Shown here one piece after another: positions 54,121 to 63,247 of a DNA stretch of 64,000 nucleotides. The notes beneath the pieces are model-generated. The model saw nothing but the letters and a program-made list of their open reading frames with translations, was not told the origin of the DNA and ran no database searches. Source of the stretch: Bacteroidetes bacterium ADurb.Bin012 (GTDB lineage: Bacteria; Bacteroidota; Bacteroidia; Bacteroidales; TTA-H9); contig MWFC01000005.1 of assembly GCA_002071415.1 (NCBI GenBank), positions 1 to 64,000 of the forward strand, read 5' to 3'. Each line of letters starts with the position of its first letter. Positions within the stretch are counted from its first letter, which is position 1. A program made the translations under genes and the position numbers.

Positions 54121-55434
54121 TTATCTAAGGATTCTCATGATGTCGTTACCTATAGCAAATACCATAATCCCCAAAAGAATAATCATACCAGCGATTTGAG
54201 CATATTCGAGGACTTTTTCGCTGGGTTTGCGGCGAGTTACTATTTCGATGAGCAAGAAAAGTACATGTCCGCCATCGAGAGCGGGGATAGGGAGGATATT
54301 CATGAAGGCGAGGATAAGCGAAAGCAGGCCTGTAATGTACCAAAATTTTGCCCAGATCCATTGAGAGCCATAGATTTGGGCTATGCCAATAGGCCCTTGA
54401 AGGCTGTCGCTGGCTTTTTCCTCACCGCTGATGATTTTCCCAAGGCCCTTGATATTGGCCGAAAGCATATCCATAGCGTCCTTATAGCCATAAGAAAGGG
54501 CTTTCCCAAAACTATAAGGTGCCTGTGCATAAGGTATGGAAGCCAAAATACCAATAATACCCGATGAATCGACTGTGAGTTGCATGTTCAGAGTGTCGTT
54601 TCCTCTTAGTGTTTGAATTGCTACCAGACGACCTGCAGAATTAGTGATCAGTTCCTTGAATTGCCCGTAAGATTTTATTTCTATAGAGTCGATTTTGAGA
54701 ATCTTGTCAGACTTTGTTAAACCTGCATTTGCCGCAGGCAATCCGGGGAAAACGCTATCTATACGAAACGGAAAGTTGAGAGGTTCGATGAATCTTACGC
54801 CACGGCTACTGGCTTCACGACGGTAGAAATCTTCCGGGATCTCGATGGTAATAATTTTACCGTTTCGTTCTACTTCGAAAGTGCTGCCGAAGAGCAAGTC
54901 GACTGAATGTACATCTTTGAAGCGCTCAACGGGTTTGCCATTGATGCGTAGGATTTTGTCGCCGGCCTCGAAACCAATTTCTTTGCCTTTTGCCGAGGCA
55001 TATATCCCATCTTTATTTATTTCATTCAAAGGGAGATATGATTTTTCATAATGTAAAAGTGTGAAGCCAAATATGAGGATACCCAAGATAAGATTGACGA
55101 AAACACCTGCGAGCATTACAATGAGGCGCTGCCAGGCAGGTTTTGAACGAAATTCCCAGGGTTGTGGAGGAGATTTCAGTTGTTCCTTATCCATTGATTC
55201 GTCGATCATGCCGGCAATCTTTACATAGCCACCCAAAGGAAGCCATCCCACACCATACTCGGTTTCCCCTTTCTTGAAACTGAATAATTTGAAGTTTCCG
55301 GCGTCAAAAAACAAATAAAATTTTTCTACTCTGATTTTGAAAGCGCGGGCCGCAAGAAAATGACCTAACTCATGAAGGATCACTAAAATACTGAGACCTA
55401 AAATGAGCTGACCGGTCATGATAAGAATATTCAT
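54121..55434 (-). CDS. rseP: RIP metalloprotease RseP
   Basis: A site-2 zinc protease in the inner membrane that cleaves anti-sigma factors and leftover signal peptides. HELGH is at residues 21-25 in the first helix. The third-helix motif is LPIPALDGGHVLFLL (about 375-389). PDZ-like regions with GDKILRINGKPVERFKDV and GLTKSDKILKIDSIEIKS lie in the periplasmic middle. The 437 residues are typical. It lies 63 nt after dxr, the usual neighbour in many bacteria. Confidence 0.94.
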   Translation of the reverse strand: MNILIMTGQLILGLSILVILHELGHFLAARAFKIRVEKFYLFFDAGNFKLFSFKKGETEYGVGWLPLGGYVKIAGMIDESMDKEQLKSPPQPWEFRSKPAWQRLIVMLAGVFVNLILGILIFGFTLLHYEKSYLPLNEINKDGIYASAKGKEIGFEAGDKILRINGKPVERFKDVHSVDLLFGSTFEVERNGKIITIEIPEDFYRREASSRGVRFIEPLNFPFRIDSVFPGLPAANAGLTKSDKILKIDSIEIKSYGQFKELITNSAGRLVAIQTLRGNDTLNMQLTVDSSGIIGILASIPYAQAPYSFGKALSYGYKDAMDMLSANIKGLGKIISGEEKASDSLQGPIGIAQIYGSQWIWAKFWYITGLLSLILAFMNILPIPALDGGHVLFLLIEIVTRRKPSEKVLEYAQIAGMIILLGIMVFAIGNDIMRILR

Positions 55435-55497
55435 AAAATTTTGTGGTATTGATTTTTAATTTATTACATTCAATTAACAAACATCGAGCCTAATGGT

Positions 55498-56649
55498 TTA
55501 TAAAAATCCTTGAGCTACTTCTCTGGTTATTCTGTCCGTTTCGATGAGTTGCGAAAGATCGGGCGACGAAATAAAATCTATCATGTTCATACATTTTTCG
55601 ATGATTACTGGCATTCGCAGAAAAGGGATGCGATGTTGAAGGAAAGCTTCAACGGCTATTTCGTTGGCAGCATTGAGAATGCAAGGCATATTTCCTCCCT
55701 GATGCAAGGCTTCGAAGGCGAGTATTAGATTTCTGAAAACATGGGTATTGGGTGCTTCGAAAGTGAGTGGAGAATTTCTGATAAAGTCGAAACGCTGAAA
55801 TGACGAGGGTAGCCGTTCAGGGTAGGATAGAGCGTACTGAATGGGCAAACGCATATCGGGTATGCTCATCTGAGCCTTTATTGAACCATCCACAAATTGT
55901 ACCATAGAATGGATTACGCTTTGGGGATGAATGATTACTTCGATTTGGTTTGGATTCAGATGAAACAGCCATCTGGCTTCGATTACTTCAAGGCCTTTAT
56001 TCATCAATGTAGCCGAATCGACCGAAATTTTAGGACCCATGTTCCATGTGGGATGGTGTAAGGCATCTTCGGGTTTCACATTTTGCAACCTTTCGAGACT
56101 CATCCCTCTGAATGGGCCACCAGAACCCGTAAGGATGATTTTTTCAACCTTATTCGGTTTTTCGCCCTCGAGACATTGAAAAATAGCCGAATGTTCAGAA
56201 TCGATAGGGAGAAGATCTACCTGGAGAGATTTTAGGCGGTTCATAACCCATTCGCCTGCCACCACAAGCGTTTCCTTATTGGCCAAGGCAATATGTTTTT
56301 TTGCTTCTATGGCTGCTATCACCGACCGAAGGCCTGCAAAACCGACGATAGCTGATACTACCATGTCAATTTCGGGCATTGCAACAACTTCTGCCAGCGC
56401 ATTTTCACCGGCAGCCACATCGATGTGATCCTGTTCGAAGGCCTGTCGCAGCACTTCAAAATCACTTGATTTGGCAACAGCAACCACTTTGGGTCTGAAT
56501 TCCTTTGCCTGCGATACCAGAGCCTTCGAAAATCCTTGAGCAGCCAATATTTCCACCACAAAACTCTGAGGATGTTCCCGAACTACATCGAGGCATTGAC
56601 GACCAATGCTTCCTGTACAACCAAGTATAGCCAAGTGTTTGGGATTCAT
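55498..56649 (-). CDS. dxr: 1-deoxy-D-xylulose 5-phosphate reductoisomerase
   Basis: Makes 2-C-methyl-D-erythritol 4-phosphate with NADPH, the committed step of the MEP isoprenoid pathway. The NADPH loop is ILGCTGSIGRQCLDVV (residues about 7-22), followed by ANKETLVVAGE, LPIDSEHSAIFQCL, GSGGPFRG, TWNMGPKISVDSATLMNKGLE (shown as MGPKISVDSATL) and EVIIHPQSVIHSMV. The 383 residues match the family. The ATG shares its A with the TAA stop of the M23 gene, giving tight coupling, and rseP follows. Confidence 0.95.
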   Translation of the reverse strand: MNPKHLAILGCTGSIGRQCLDVVREHPQSFVVEILAAQGFSKALVSQAKEFRPKVVAVAKSSDFEVLRQAFEQDHIDVAAGENALAEVVAMPEIDMVVSAIVGFAGLRSVIAAIEAKKHIALANKETLVVAGEWVMNRLKSLQVDLLPIDSEHSAIFQCLEGEKPNKVEKIILTGSGGPFRGMSLERLQNVKPEDALHHPTWNMGPKISVDSATLMNKGLEVIEARWLFHLNPNQIEVIIHPQSVIHSMVQFVDGSIKAQMSIPDMRLPIQYALSYPERLPSSFQRFDFIRNSPLTFEAPNTHVFRNLILAFEALHQGGNMPCILNAANEIAVEAFLQHRIPFLRMPVIIEKCMNMIDFISSPDLSQLIETDRITREVAQGFL

Positions 56650-57530
56650 TAGAATGCTATGTAATTTTTAGGGTCAATTGCCGTACCATTATACCAGAGC
56701 TCGAAATGAAGATGTGTCCCCGTGCTGAGTACACCTGTAGAACCCGCAATTGCAATGGGCTCACCCGCCTTGACAATATCACCTTGCTTGCGCAGTAAAG
56801 ATGAATTGTGCATATAAATAGAAACTACATTCGATATATGTTGTATAGTAATGGTATATCCAGTCTCTATATTCCATCCTGCCTGAATGACTGTGCCATC
56901 GAGTATAGCTTTTACTGTTTCACCCTCGGCAGTTGCAATATCTACACCAAAATGCCCATGCCCCGGATCAAAATGTGAAGTTAGATAACCATTTACAGGT
57001 CTGAAAAAATTGAACGACGAAATATATGAACTCTTTATTATAGATGTTGAATATCCAGGCTTCAACCCATACTTGTCCTGATTTTCCACCTCCTTGCGCA
57101 ATATTGAATCCTCAGGTATTCTGGTATCGTCTATCTTCGAATAATCGTGCTTTTGAATAGTGCTGTCGGCAGCCTTACGTAAAGGAACATTACCCGTAAG
57201 CACTCTTTGAATATTTTCCAGGTAAGTTGCTCTTTGATCGAGTAAAAGTTCGAGTGAATCAGCCCGTAAAGTAAGTTCGTAAACCTGACGACTAAGATCG
57301 GGATTGCTGTATCCAGGAATATATTCTTTGAGAGAAGTAAAGGCAATTAGATAGGTGGTGAGAAAAATAAGACCAATGATAAGAATACCCAAAGTAATAA
57401 ACACATTGAGGCGCGATAGCTTGAAGCTGAATTTCTCCTCGAAGGTTTCGGCATCCTGAATAACTAATCTATACTTTGATTTAATATTCCGGAAAAGAAC
57501 AGTCCTTATGTTTTTAACATTGATATGCAT
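56649..57530 (-). CDS. M23 family (LytM-like) metallopeptidase
   Basis: A 293-residue inner-membrane-anchored protein. One helix (VFITLGILIIGLIFLTTYLIA, residues about 44-64) is followed by a short coiled coil and linker, and then a C-terminal LytM domain (about 175-290). Zinc-binding motifs are HFGVDIA (H-x3-D) and HLHFELW (HxH). It cuts peptidoglycan cross-bridges or, if inactive, activates amidases; the metal ligands look intact here. It heads the M23-dxr-rseP cluster. A candidate -7 box (TAAATTTG, minus strand 57657-57650) lies about 120 nt upstream. Confidence 0.9.
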   Translation of the reverse strand: MHINVKNIRTVLFRNIKSKYRLVIQDAETFEEKFSFKLSRLNVFITLGILIIGLIFLTTYLIAFTSLKEYIPGYSNPDLSRQVYELTLRADSLELLLDQRATYLENIQRVLTGNVPLRKAADSTIQKHDYSKIDDTRIPEDSILRKEVENQDKYGLKPGYSTSIIKSSYISSFNFFRPVNGYLTSHFDPGHGHFGVDIATAEGETVKAILDGTVIQAGWNIETGYTITIQHISNVVSIYMHNSSLLRKQGDIVKAGEPIAIAGSTGVLSTGTHLHFELWYNGTAIDPKNYIAF

Positions 57531-58048
57531 AATTCAATCTGCTACCAGGAATATTCCCTGAATCCTCAAAGCCATCAGTTTTAAAGCAATGAATAACTTA
57601 ATTCTATCTGTAAATACTTGTATGAGAATGCAAGTGATTTAATTGGCCGCAAATTTAATGATAAACACTCTACGTTCCATTTTGTGATTTATCAGCATGA
57701 ATTCCCCCAATCGACACGGAAGGCAAACTGGAATTCTGAAGCATTGAATTTCTTATCGATGATGTTATTATTGGTGATAACCTACTTCTGTTATGTACAA
57801 TGTTTTTTATCAATCAGATAACATTGTAATTCGTCCAGAAAACTAGCAAGCTAATTCTCATTGCCGATAATTTAGCCTTCAACGATGGTTTATCGATCTT
57901 TCGGTAGATATCACGGATGGTTTTTACTGTTTTAACAGTCGACTTTGAGGGTTTTCCCTTTTGGTTAGTAAAGAGAGGTAGCGGTTTTACAATAAAGAAT
58001 CACCATTTATCGGCCAAGGAGGTAAAATTGAGAGTTAAAGTGGCAATG
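57531..58048. other. Divergent intergenic region before the SprE/PorW gene
   Basis: About 520 bp with no convincing gene. It contains the candidate upstream promoter of the M23 gene and a TTAAC/GTTAA-rich patch (57920-57950). A short frame at 57618-57821 has no coding signature. Confidence 0.4.
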
Positions 58049-58080
58049 TTTCACCAAACCAAGGAAATGAAATAATTTTG
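58049..58080 (+). promoter_or_regulatory. Candidate promoter of the SprE/PorW gene
   Basis: TTTC (58049-58052) and TAATTTTG (58073-58080) are 20 bp apart. The -7 element is perfect and the upstream one has one mismatch. The leader would be about 44 nt. Confidence 0.45.
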
Positions 58081-58130
58081 CATCTTCGAAGTTATTCAAT
58101 ATACGTTAATTTCCAGAAAAACCGATTATT

Positions 58131-60803
58131 TTGAAAAGTAAAAACTTCATACCCAAAGGTATAATCATTTTTCTTTGGATTGTTACAATTATTATTCCTA
58201 CGGGCTGTTCGAATAAGAAAAACACGTTTAGCCGCAGAGTTTATCACAATCTTACGGCTCATTACAATACGTGGTGGAATGGGAATGAGAGTTTGAAAGA
58301 AGCCATCAAGGATCTGGAAAAGAATGCAAAGGATAATTATACCGAGGTGCTTCCCGTTTATAAGTTGGGATCAAAGAAGGAGGCAACTGCTATTAATTCG
58401 AAAGCCGATCGAGCCATCGAAAAGGCTTCAAAGGTTATACAGAATAACAGCATGTATTTCAATAAAAAAGAATATAACCGATGGATAGACGACAGTTATA
58501 TGATGATAGGGAAGGCATATTTTTACAAGCAGGATTATGCCTCAGCTCGAAGGACTTTCGAATTTATCCTCACCCGTTATAAAGATTCTCCTCTGATTCC
58601 AGAAATTTATCTTTGGTTAGGATTAACCAACAATCAAATGGAGCAATTTTCGCGCTCTGAAGCTGAATTGGAGAAATTTCGTATGCTTTCGGCTCGAAAA
58701 ACCATGCCACGCAGTATGATGTTATTCTACAACAAAGTTTTAGCCGATTTCTACCTAAAACAGAATAGAACAGAGGAGGCCATCAAAACCCTTCATATTG
58801 CCACGGATTTAAGCCGAAAAAAATCTGACAAGACACGTCTTCATTTCATTTTGGGACAGTTGTATATGGGAAAGAACGATCTTATCAAGGCCTTTCAAAT
58901 GTTTCAGGAAGTCATTAAACGGACTCCTCCTTACGACATGCAGTTTGCGGCACAGCTCAATCTTGCCCGCTGTTTCGATGTAGCTTCGGGTGAAGCCGAA
59001 AAGCTCGAAAAGATGCTTCAAAACATGTTGAAGGAAGAGAAAAATAAATTTTATCAAGACCAAATTTATTATGCTCTGGCTGAGATAGCCTTAAAAAAGG
59101 GAGACCGTACTGCAGCAATCGAAAATCTTCGCCTTTCGGTAGCTAAGAGTAAAGATAATGATTTTCAAAGGGTTCAATCCTCATTGACTTTAGCCGACCT
59201 GTATTTCGAGAAGCCTGATTATTTTTGCTCACAAGCTTATTATGACACTGCTTTGCAGGCCTTGCCCAAAGATCATCCCACTTATGAGGCTTTGCAAAAG
59301 AAATCTCAGGTTCTTACCGAATTAGTAAGCAACCTTACAGTAGTACAAACCGAAGATAGCCTCCAGCGTTTGGCTCAAATACCCGAAAATGAACGTTTGA
59401 AAATCATCGATGGCATTATTGCAAAGTATGCCGAAGAAGAAAAGAAAAAACAAGAAGAAGAAATGCTTCGCCAGAGCGACCTTACCATGCTGGGGCAAGG
59501 CAATATTCAGCGCCAGATGGACCCTTCGGGCGCCTGGTATTTTTATAACCCTTCGGCTATAAGCCTCGGTTTTACTGAATTCAAAAGGAAATGGGGCAAC
59601 CGAAAGCTCGAAGACCTTTGGAGACTCAGCAACAAACAAATAACCACTGCGTGGGAAGAAGAACAAACTATGGCCTTTTCCGATTCAGTGGCTAATGACA
59701 GCCTGTTGGTAAAGATTTCTACCGATCCCTTGAAGCGCCAAACTTATTTGCAAAACCTTCCATTAACACCCGAAAAACTTCGTCAAAGCAACCAGAATAT
59801 TATCGAAGCGCTTTTCAACGCAGCCTTCATTTATCGCGAAGGATTGCTCGATATGGTAAATGCCGAAAAAACCTTCGAGGAATTGGTAGAACGTTTCCCT
59901 GATACCAGTTTAAACAAACATTATTTGCTTGGTTGTTACCAATTGGTAGTGATTAACGAAAAGCTTGAGAATCAGTCAAAAGCCGATCATTACCGTAATA
60001 TTCTGATTACGAACTATCCTACTACCGATTATGCCAGAATTTTAGGCGACCCGGGTTATGCTCATGAGATTGAAAGGAAAAATAATATCGTCAACGAATT
60101 TTATTCGAATACTTATCAAGCTTATCGATCGGGCCAATATTATCTGGTAGTAATGAATTGCGATGAGGCAGCCAGCAGGTTTCTCAATCATCCTCTTTTG
60201 CCGAAATTCGAATTTTTAAAGTCATTAGCTATTGGAAAAATTGACGTAATCGATTCGTTGGCGGTCAATCTGCAACGTTTTATCATGCATTATCCTAAAC
60301 ACGAACTTGCTGCTCATGCTCGCAACATTCTCGATAAACTCTCCAAATTGGACCCTTCGATTACCTCAAGAATTCAACTATCCGGTGATAGTATATCTCT
60401 GGGTACATCTGCCGAACCTCCAAAAACGCCTTATCTGGTCGAAACACAAAGCGATCATTTTGTACTGCTTATGGTTAATCCTCTACAAACCGATATCAAT
60501 GCATTGAAAATCAGGATTGCCGATTTTAACGAACGAGCCTTTCGCCTCGAAAATTTTTATACTTCAGATATTTTGCTTAACGACACTTTGCAGATCATCA
60601 GCATTGGTGTCTTTAAGAATGCTTCGAAGGCCATGGATTATTATCACCACATTCTGGATAATGAGTATGTTTTCTCGATGTTGAAAGAGAAATTCCACGA
60701 AACATTCGTTATTTCCACGAAAAACTATCAAACCTTTTATCAGGATAGAGATATTTCAAAATATAAGTCTTTCTTTAATAAGGAATATCTGAAGAAAAAT
60801 TAA
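58131..60803 (+). CDS. T9SS/gliding lipoprotein SprE (PorW) family
   Basis: An 890-residue TPR lipoprotein of the type IX secretion system; SprE in Flavobacterium and PorW in Porphyromonas are required for secretion. The lipobox is TIIIPTGCSNKK (Cys about 26). The family start is seen directly after it: NTFSRRVYHNLTAHYNTWWN (about 31-50), then GNESLKEAI. Many TPR-like helix pairs follow (SYMMIGKAYFYKQDYASARR, LYMGKNDLIKAFQMFQE, YALAEIALKKGDRTAAIENL). The C-terminal 100 residues form a separate domain. It begins with TTG at 58131; no ATG gives a signal peptide. The bactofilin gene is 51 nt downstream. Confidence 0.85.
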   Translation: MKSKNFIPKGIIIFLWIVTIIIPTGCSNKKNTFSRRVYHNLTAHYNTWWNGNESLKEAIKDLEKNAKDNYTEVLPVYKLGSKKEATAINSKADRAIEKASKVIQNNSMYFNKKEYNRWIDDSYMMIGKAYFYKQDYASARRTFEFILTRYKDSPLIPEIYLWLGLTNNQMEQFSRSEAELEKFRMLSARKTMPRSMMLFYNKVLADFYLKQNRTEEAIKTLHIATDLSRKKSDKTRLHFILGQLYMGKNDLIKAFQMFQEVIKRTPPYDMQFAAQLNLARCFDVASGEAEKLEKMLQNMLKEEKNKFYQDQIYYALAEIALKKGDRTAAIENLRLSVAKSKDNDFQRVQSSLTLADLYFEKPDYFCSQAYYDTALQALPKDHPTYEALQKKSQVLTELVSNLTVVQTEDSLQRLAQIPENERLKIIDGIIAKYAEEEKKKQEEEMLRQSDLTMLGQGNIQRQMDPSGAWYFYNPSAISLGFTEFKRKWGNRKLEDLWRLSNKQITTAWEEEQTMAFSDSVANDSLLVKISTDPLKRQTYLQNLPLTPEKLRQSNQNIIEALFNAAFIYREGLLDMVNAEKTFEELVERFPDTSLNKHYLLGCYQLVVINEKLENQSKADHYRNILITNYPTTDYARILGDPGYAHEIERKNNIVNEFYSNTYQAYRSGQYYLVVMNCDEAASRFLNHPLLPKFEFLKSLAIGKIDVIDSLAVNLQRFIMHYPKHELAAHARNILDKLSKLDPSITSRIQLSGDSISLGTSAEPPKTPYLVETQSDHFVLLMVNPLQTDINALKIRIADFNERAFRLENFYTSDILLNDTLQIISIGVFKNASKAMDYYHHILDNEYVFSMLKEKFHETFVISTKNYQTFYQDRDISKYKSFFNKEYLKKN

Positions 60804-60854
60804 GGATTTCGATAAAATCAGTGATTTTTAGTGTAAATTTGAAAAAAATATACT

Positions 60855-61235
60855 ATGGCTAAAAATACTATTATAGAGAGCCCCATTGTGAATATCATCG
60901 GTTCGATGACATCTATCGAAGGCGATGTGAGCTGTGGAGGCGATATTCGTATCGAAGGTCAATTAAAGGGCAAACTCGAATGCAAAGGCAAAGTCGTGAT
61001 TGGGGAATCGGGAGTCGTAGAAGGGGAGATATATTGCCGCAATGGTGATTTTGCCGGGAAAATCAAAGGAAGCGTCAATACTTCCGAACTCTTAACCTTA
61101 AAATCAACCGTTGTGCTTCAAGGAGATATTACTTGTAGTAAATTGGCTATAGAACCTGGTGCGCGTTTTAGTGGGAAATGCACCATGGAGCTTCCCGAAA
61201 ACGTTCAAGCCGCTGGCCAAAATGAAAAAGAATGA
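60855..61235 (+). CDS. Bactofilin family protein
   Basis: A 126-residue protein that should polymerise into cytoskeletal filaments near the membrane. The beta-helix core (residues about 10-105) shows the regular glycine-turn pattern, with MTSIEGDVSCGGDIRIEGQL (shown as IEGDVSCGGDIRIEG), LKGKLECKGKVVIGESGVVEGEIY in short form, and GDFAGKIKGSVN. The ends are short and polar. A -7 box TAAATTTG (60834-60841) lies 13 nt before the ATG. The atpZ-like gene begins inside its last 14 nt. Confidence 0.9.
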   Translation: MAKNTIIESPIVNIIGSMTSIEGDVSCGGDIRIEGQLKGKLECKGKVVIGESGVVEGEIYCRNGDFAGKIKGSVNTSELLTLKSTVVLQGDITCSKLAIEPGARFSGKCTMELPENVQAAGQNEKE

Positions 61236-61476
61236 TATTAAACCCTCACTGTTCAACTACGCCAAATACTCTTCACTTGCTTTTCAAATGCTTGTGGTCA
61301 TCCTTATTGGTGTTTTGGGTGGAATAAAACTCGATCAATATCTGCAATTGAAGTTCCCGGTCTTTACTATCCTGTTTTCGATTGCAGCAGTGTTCATAGC
61401 TACTTATTTAGGCATGAAGGACTTCATAAAACGACCTCCCAAACCTTCTCAAAAAATTGATCATAATGACGAATGA
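61222..61476 (+). CDS. AtpZ/AtpI family membrane protein
   Basis: An 84-residue protein with two helices (YSSLAFQMLVVILIGVLGGIKL and VFTILFSIAAVFIATYLGM, residues about 14-35 and 43-61). It is typical of AtpZ, a small accessory protein usually encoded just before the F1Fo ATP synthase genes. GGIKLDQYLQLKFPVFTI carries the family signature G-x-x-x-D. The frame begins at 61159 but ATG at 61222 (MKKNDIKPSLFNYAKYSS) is right; it overlaps the bactofilin stop. No atpB or other synthase gene follows. Confidence 0.85.
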   Translation: MKKNDIKPSLFNYAKYSSLAFQMLVVILIGVLGGIKLDQYLQLKFPVFTILFSIAAVFIATYLGMKDFIKRPPKPSQKIDHNDE

Positions 61477-61855
61477 GTTCAAACATTATTTGCGCAAATT
61501 AATAATCCTTTCTGTATTTCTGGCTATACTTGGTACTATATTGAAGTTTGTACTTCCCAAAGGCATTATTACACCGGCCATGCCTTTTATCCTTATCTTT
61601 TTTATGGCTCATACGCTGGTTTATAATAATATGGCAGTGAAAATGATTCATCAAAACCCTAAAAAATTTGTCAATTTTTATATGCTTTCTACTGTCGGCC
61701 GGTTGATTTTATTCGTGTTGCTACTTGTCCTCTATGCCTTTCTTGTCCCAAAGGATTTCAAGGCCTTCACCGTATGCTTCTTCATTTTTTACTTGATTTA
61801 CACTTTTTTTGAACTTTCTACCCTTTTGCCTCAGCTTCGCAAGAAAAAACCATAA
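61466..61855 (+). CDS. Hypothetical membrane protein, AtpI-like position
   Basis: A 129-residue protein with four hydrophobic helices (IILSVFLAILGTILKFVLP, ITPAMPFILIFFMAHTLVYN, GRLILFVLLLVLYAFLVP, FTVCFFIFYLIYTFFEL). It has no clear family motif. It overlaps the end of the AtpZ gene by 11 nt and stands where Bacteroidetes genomes usually have a small 'ATP synthase I-like' gene before atpB. The frame opens at 61457 with TTG; ATG at 61466 (MTNEFKHYLRK) is better. The stop lies 11 nt before the PTPS gene. Confidence 0.75.
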   Translation: MTNEFKHYLRKLIILSVFLAILGTILKFVLPKGIITPAMPFILIFFMAHTLVYNNMAVKMIHQNPKKFVNFYMLSTVGRLILFVLLLVLYAFLVPKDFKAFTVCFFIFYLIYTFFELSTLLPQLRKKKP

Positions 61856-61866
61856 GTATTGTCGCG

Positions 61867-62280
61867 ATGATCTACCTTACTCGCCGTGAAACTTTCAATG
61901 CAGCTCACAGGCTTTTCAGGCCCGAATATAGCGATAAAAAAAACCTCGAAATTTTTGGAAAGTGCAGCAATCCAAACTGGCACGGGCATAATTATACCTT
62001 GTATATTACTGTGAAAGGAATACCCAATTCCGAAACTGGCATGGCCATCAACTTGAAAGAATTAAGCCAGATTATTCAAAAATATATCATCGAAAAAGTG
62101 GATCATAAAAACCTCAATACGGAAGTAGATTTCATGTATGGCAGGATGACTTCGATTGAAATGATCGCTATTGCTTTTTGGGAACAACTAAAGCAACCTA
62201 TTTTAGCCATAGGAGCTCAACTTTACAAAATTCGACTTGAAGAAACCGAAAATAACTTTGTTGAATATTTTGGACAGTAA
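61867..62280 (+). CDS. 6-pyruvoyl-tetrahydropterin synthase / QueD family protein
   Basis: Converts 7,8-dihydroneopterin triphosphate to 6-pyruvoyl- or 6-carboxy-tetrahydropterin. Zinc His residues are in FNAAHRLF (about 12) and HGHNY (about 40 and 42). The catalytic Cys is in FGKCSNPNWHGHNYTLYI. The Cys lies five residues before HGH, as in the biopterin-type (PTPS-II) enzymes. Classical QueD proteins have CxxxHGH. The rest (FMYGRMTSIEMIA, VRLEET-like IRLEETENN) is standard. It has 137 residues. folE is 61 nt downstream and supplies its substrate; queE is further on. Queuosine or a reduced pterin cofactor could be the product. Confidence 0.85.
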   Translation: MIYLTRRETFNAAHRLFRPEYSDKKNLEIFGKCSNPNWHGHNYTLYITVKGIPNSETGMAINLKELSQIIQKYIIEKVDHKNLNTEVDFMYGRMTSIEMIAIAFWEQLKQPILAIGAQLYKIRLEETENNFVEYFGQ

Positions 62281-62341
62281 ATCAAACATTCCTGATCAAG
62301 AAATGTTACATCACCAATAACCCTTAGCATTTACCAACAAT

Positions 62342-62989
62342 ATGAACAAGTCCGACAAGATTATTCACGATATGATAGATGAAAATTCGTTGGGTGGATA
62401 TGAAAAAATCGACAAATATAATTATGAAACACTCGAGAAGCTATCATTTCATTATTATGAGATTTTAAAACTGATAGGAGAAGATGCCGATCGTGAGGGT
62501 TTGCTCGATACCCCCATGCGGGTAGCCAAAGCCATGCAGTTTCTTACACACGGCTATGATCTCGAGCCCAAGGAAATTTTGCTCTCGGCTCGTTTTAAGG
62601 AAGATTATAGGCAAATGGTGATCGTAAAAGACATCGAAATTTACAGCCTGTGCGAGCACCACATGATTCCGTTTATCGGGAAAGCTCATGTGGCTTATAT
62701 ACCTAATGGATACATCACGGGTTTGAGCAAGATTGCCCGAGTGGTCGATGCTTATGCTCGTCGCCTGCAGGTTCAGGAAAGGCTAACTACCCAAATCAAG
62801 GAATGCATACAAGAAGCTTTGAATCCCCTAGGTGTAGCTGTAGTTATCGAAGCTAAACACTTATGCATGGCCATGCGTGGTGTACAAAAACAGAATTCCG
62901 TAACCACCACTTCCGATTTTACAGGTGCTTTTACACGGAAAGAAACACGTGAAGAATTTATCCACCTCATTGGTTCTGAGTTATCATGA
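62342..62989 (+). CDS. folE: GTP cyclohydrolase I
   Basis: Opens GTP to 7,8-dihydroneopterin triphosphate, the entry to folate, biopterin and queuosine. The zinc and catalytic segments are [21 protein letters not shown] (shown as [14 protein letters not shown], residues about 103-116), [22 protein letters not shown] (split as [10 protein letters not shown] and [10 protein letters not shown]) and [11 protein letters not shown] with the second Cys (about 176). The 215 residues match the type IA enzyme with an N-terminal extension of about 30 residues. It lies 61 nt after the PTPS/QueD gene. The first in-frame ATG at 62342 is used. Confidence 0.95.
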   Translation: MNKSDKIIHDMIDENSLGGYEKIDKYNYETLEKLSFHYYEILKLIGEDADREGLLDTPMRVAKAMQFLTHGYDLEPKEILLSARFKEDYRQMVIVKDIEIYSLCEHHMIPFIGKAHVAYIPNGYITGLSKIARVVDAYARRLQVQERLTTQIKECIQEALNPLGVAVVIEAKHLCMAMRGVQKQNSVTTTSDFTGAFTRKETREEFIHLIGSELS

Positions 62990-63247
62990 GTTTTGAACGT
63001 AATTTGTTGAGGGATACCCCTTACCTGTGATAAAGTGCGAGGTGAGAGGGATTTTTGATAAATGGCGAAAACCATAGAGGTGGGTGATTGGAAAGCATGA
63101 ATTGTTGATAAGTTGGAATTAGTAAGATGCAGGGTCATAAATTCGAGTTGCAACGCTGGCGTAGTGAATCTAAATAGAATTCGAATTCTTAGAATGTTAT
63201 TTTTGTGTTTAATAGGGCGATATATGATAGCTTCTTTGCACTCTTTT

